From JABCYV01 sp035512155 (GTDB taxonomy: Bacteria; Acidobacteriota; Terriglobia; Terriglobales; Acidobacteriaceae): a stretch of 64,000 bases of DNA. The DNA lies in the NCBI GenBank assembly GCA_035512155.1, contig DATKEN010000112.1:1-64000 (forward strand), in the 5' to 3' direction. Positions 62,995 through 64,000 of this stretch are shown one piece after another. Both the position numbers and the translations under genes were made by a program. The stretch's first letter is position 1, and every line of letters begins with the position of its first letter. The notes beneath the pieces were generated by a model. It saw only the letters and a list, made by a program, of their open reading frames with translations, did no database searches and had not been told where the DNA came from.

Positions 62995-64000
62995 CTATGG
63001 CTCTGTCCTGACGCGGAATGGTAGGCGCGCGAGCAGCGCTCCTGCAGAAATTATCGCACATAGATAGGCGAACCAGTCCCCATGGCGGCTGTAAAACGTA
63101 GTTACGTTCGATACGGCGTAAGGGGCATCGACTGCCGTGCGGATCTTTCGCGGAGCACCAGCCGCGATTCGTCCATAGGGATCAATCGAGGCGGTGACTC
63201 CGGTGTTGGTATCACGCAGCAGCCAGCGATTGTTCTCCACGGCCCGCATACGCGCTTGTTTCAGGTGCTGGGCGTAAGCGCCGCTGTCGCCATACCAACC
63301 ATCGTTGGAGATATTCACCAATACCTGGGCCCCATTTGCCGCGAGCTGGCGGACTTCATCCGGGAAGATGGATTCGTAGCAGATGAAAACCCCCAGACTG
63401 TTCCCGTCAGCCTGCAGCGGCGCTCGCGATTCTCCCGGAGAAAAATCACCGACTTCCTTGCTCAGGCCTCCGGCAAAGCCAAAAATGCTTTTGAAGGGCA
63501 CGTATTCGCCGAAGGGGACGAGGTGCATCTTGTCGTAGCGGCCAACCCATTCACCACGCGGGTTCACCAGTGCGGCGGAGTTATACGATTGAGTGACCCC
63601 TTGGGGCGACTGGCCAGCGTTGCGGGTTCCCACACTTCCCGCCAACACCCAGGTTTGCGCCTTCCGGGCGATGTTGCTGACAGCCTCGCGAAAAATGGGA
63701 TCAGTCGTGTAAAAGGGGGCCGGCGACTCCGGCCAAACGATCAAATCGGTTTGTCGTTGTTGGTTGGAGCTTGGACTCAGGCTAATTCTAGTTAAATCAC
63801 TAAGGGTGTCGTCGAAGTACTCTTTCGTCCACTCTGTCCCCTGAAGAATCGGGATATTTTCCTGCACCAGACGCGCAGAATGGTCGCTGGGCAGCAGTGG
63901 CGGCACGAGCCAGAGCCCGGCTTGGAGTACAACGGCTGAACCCAGAGCAGCCAGCAAGAGAAACTTGCGCTGCTCGCGCCGTATCAGAAAGGCTGCAGCC
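62995..64000 (-). CDS. lnt: apolipoprotein N-acyltransferase, C-terminal part
   Basis: Lnt adds the third acyl chain to lipoproteins in the inner membrane. The frame is open to the last base of the window, so only the C-terminal 335 residues or so are seen. A membrane segment (AALGSAVVLQAGLWLV) precedes the nitrilase domain with the catalytic Glu in LIVWPESPAPF, the Lys in YDKMHLVPFGEYVPF and the Cys in VFICYESIFPDEVRQL, then NISNDGWYGDS. A final membrane helix (WFAYLCAIISAGALLARLPF) ends the protein. Its stop codon touches the prfB start. Confidence 0.95.
   Translation of the reverse strand, partial: AAAFLIRREQRKFLLLAALGSAVVLQAGLWLVPPLLPSDHSARLVQENIPILQGTEWTKEYFDDTLSDLTRISLSPSSNQQRQTDLIVWPESPAPFYTTDPIFREAVSNIARKAQTWVLAGSVGTRNAGQSPQGVTQSYNSAALVNPRGEWVGRYDKMHLVPFGEYVPFKSIFGFAGGLSKEVGDFSPGESRAPLQADGNSLGVFICYESIFPDEVRQLAANGAQVLVNISNDGWYGDSGAYAQHLKQARMRAVENNRWLLRDTNTGVTASIDPYGRIAAGAPRKIRTAVDAPYAVSNVTTFYSRHGDWFAYLCAIISAGALLARLPFRVRTEP

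Overview
The window looks like a chromosomal segment of an Acidobacteriota bacterium, probably of the Terriglobia/Koribacter type. This is an inference from gene content: a VWFA-related protein of the acidobacterial family (7703-8626), a BlaI/M56 peptidase pair beside an HtrA protease, several TonB C-terminal domain proteins, a homodimeric-type pyruvate dehydrogenase set, and short dispersed hairpin-like intergenic repeats. I see no transposase, prophage, CRISPR array, rRNA or tRNA gene. Most of the window is ordinary, densely packed core genome on both strands.

Layout. 1-1845: sigma-54 activator with GAF domains, broken by two frameshifts and cut by the window edge. 2.0-4.9 kb: small hypothetical genes, an XRE regulator and purS. 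4.95-8.6 kb: glmS, an NTF2-like secreted protein and a VWFA-related protein. 8.9-12.3 kb: a blaI-blaR-htrA module on the minus strand with two matching palindromic operators. 12.5-18 kb: small proteins, a TPR protein, a ClC channel, an exported LolA-like protein and dps. 18.3-24.4 kb: aceE-aceF-lpdA, interrupted by two kinds of intergenic repeat. 24.5-29.9 kb: an MscS channel and two tandem proteins that fuse a receiver-like domain to a TonB C-terminal domain, closed by a strong terminator. 30-32.7 kb: uvrB and a PIN/Phd-type toxin-antitoxin pair.

32.8-48.8 kb is a signalling region and the most interesting part. On the minus strand lie a PilZ-like protein, a helical protein of unknown function, a kinase-like protein without an ATPase domain and a divergent CheR. 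Next to them is a three-gene two-component set: hybrid-free PAS/GAF histidine kinase, single receiver and NtrC-type sigma-54 activator. Diverging from that set is a plus-strand chemosensory operon: secreted TonB-C protein, MCP, CheW, CheR, CheA, CheB, CheY, CheX. A well-formed -24/-12 promoter precedes the operon, with TCTCA/TGAGA palindromes in the same divergent gap, so the NtrC-type protein is a natural candidate activator. No flagellar genes are present, so the output (twitching, development, c-di-GMP or other) is unknown.

48.9-64 kb returns to mixed housekeeping: a beta-propeller lipoprotein, ku, a DUF92 protein, a cyclase-family protein, a DinB/YfiT-like protein, ydcF, tsaC/sua5, a SpoU methyltransferase, rarA, a GAF-SpoIIE phosphatase, a CoA-binding protein, a hypothetical repeat protein, and a tight lnt-prfB-cation transporter set. 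prfB carries the classical programmed +1 frameshift, so it runs as one 367-residue protein from 62994 to 61890.
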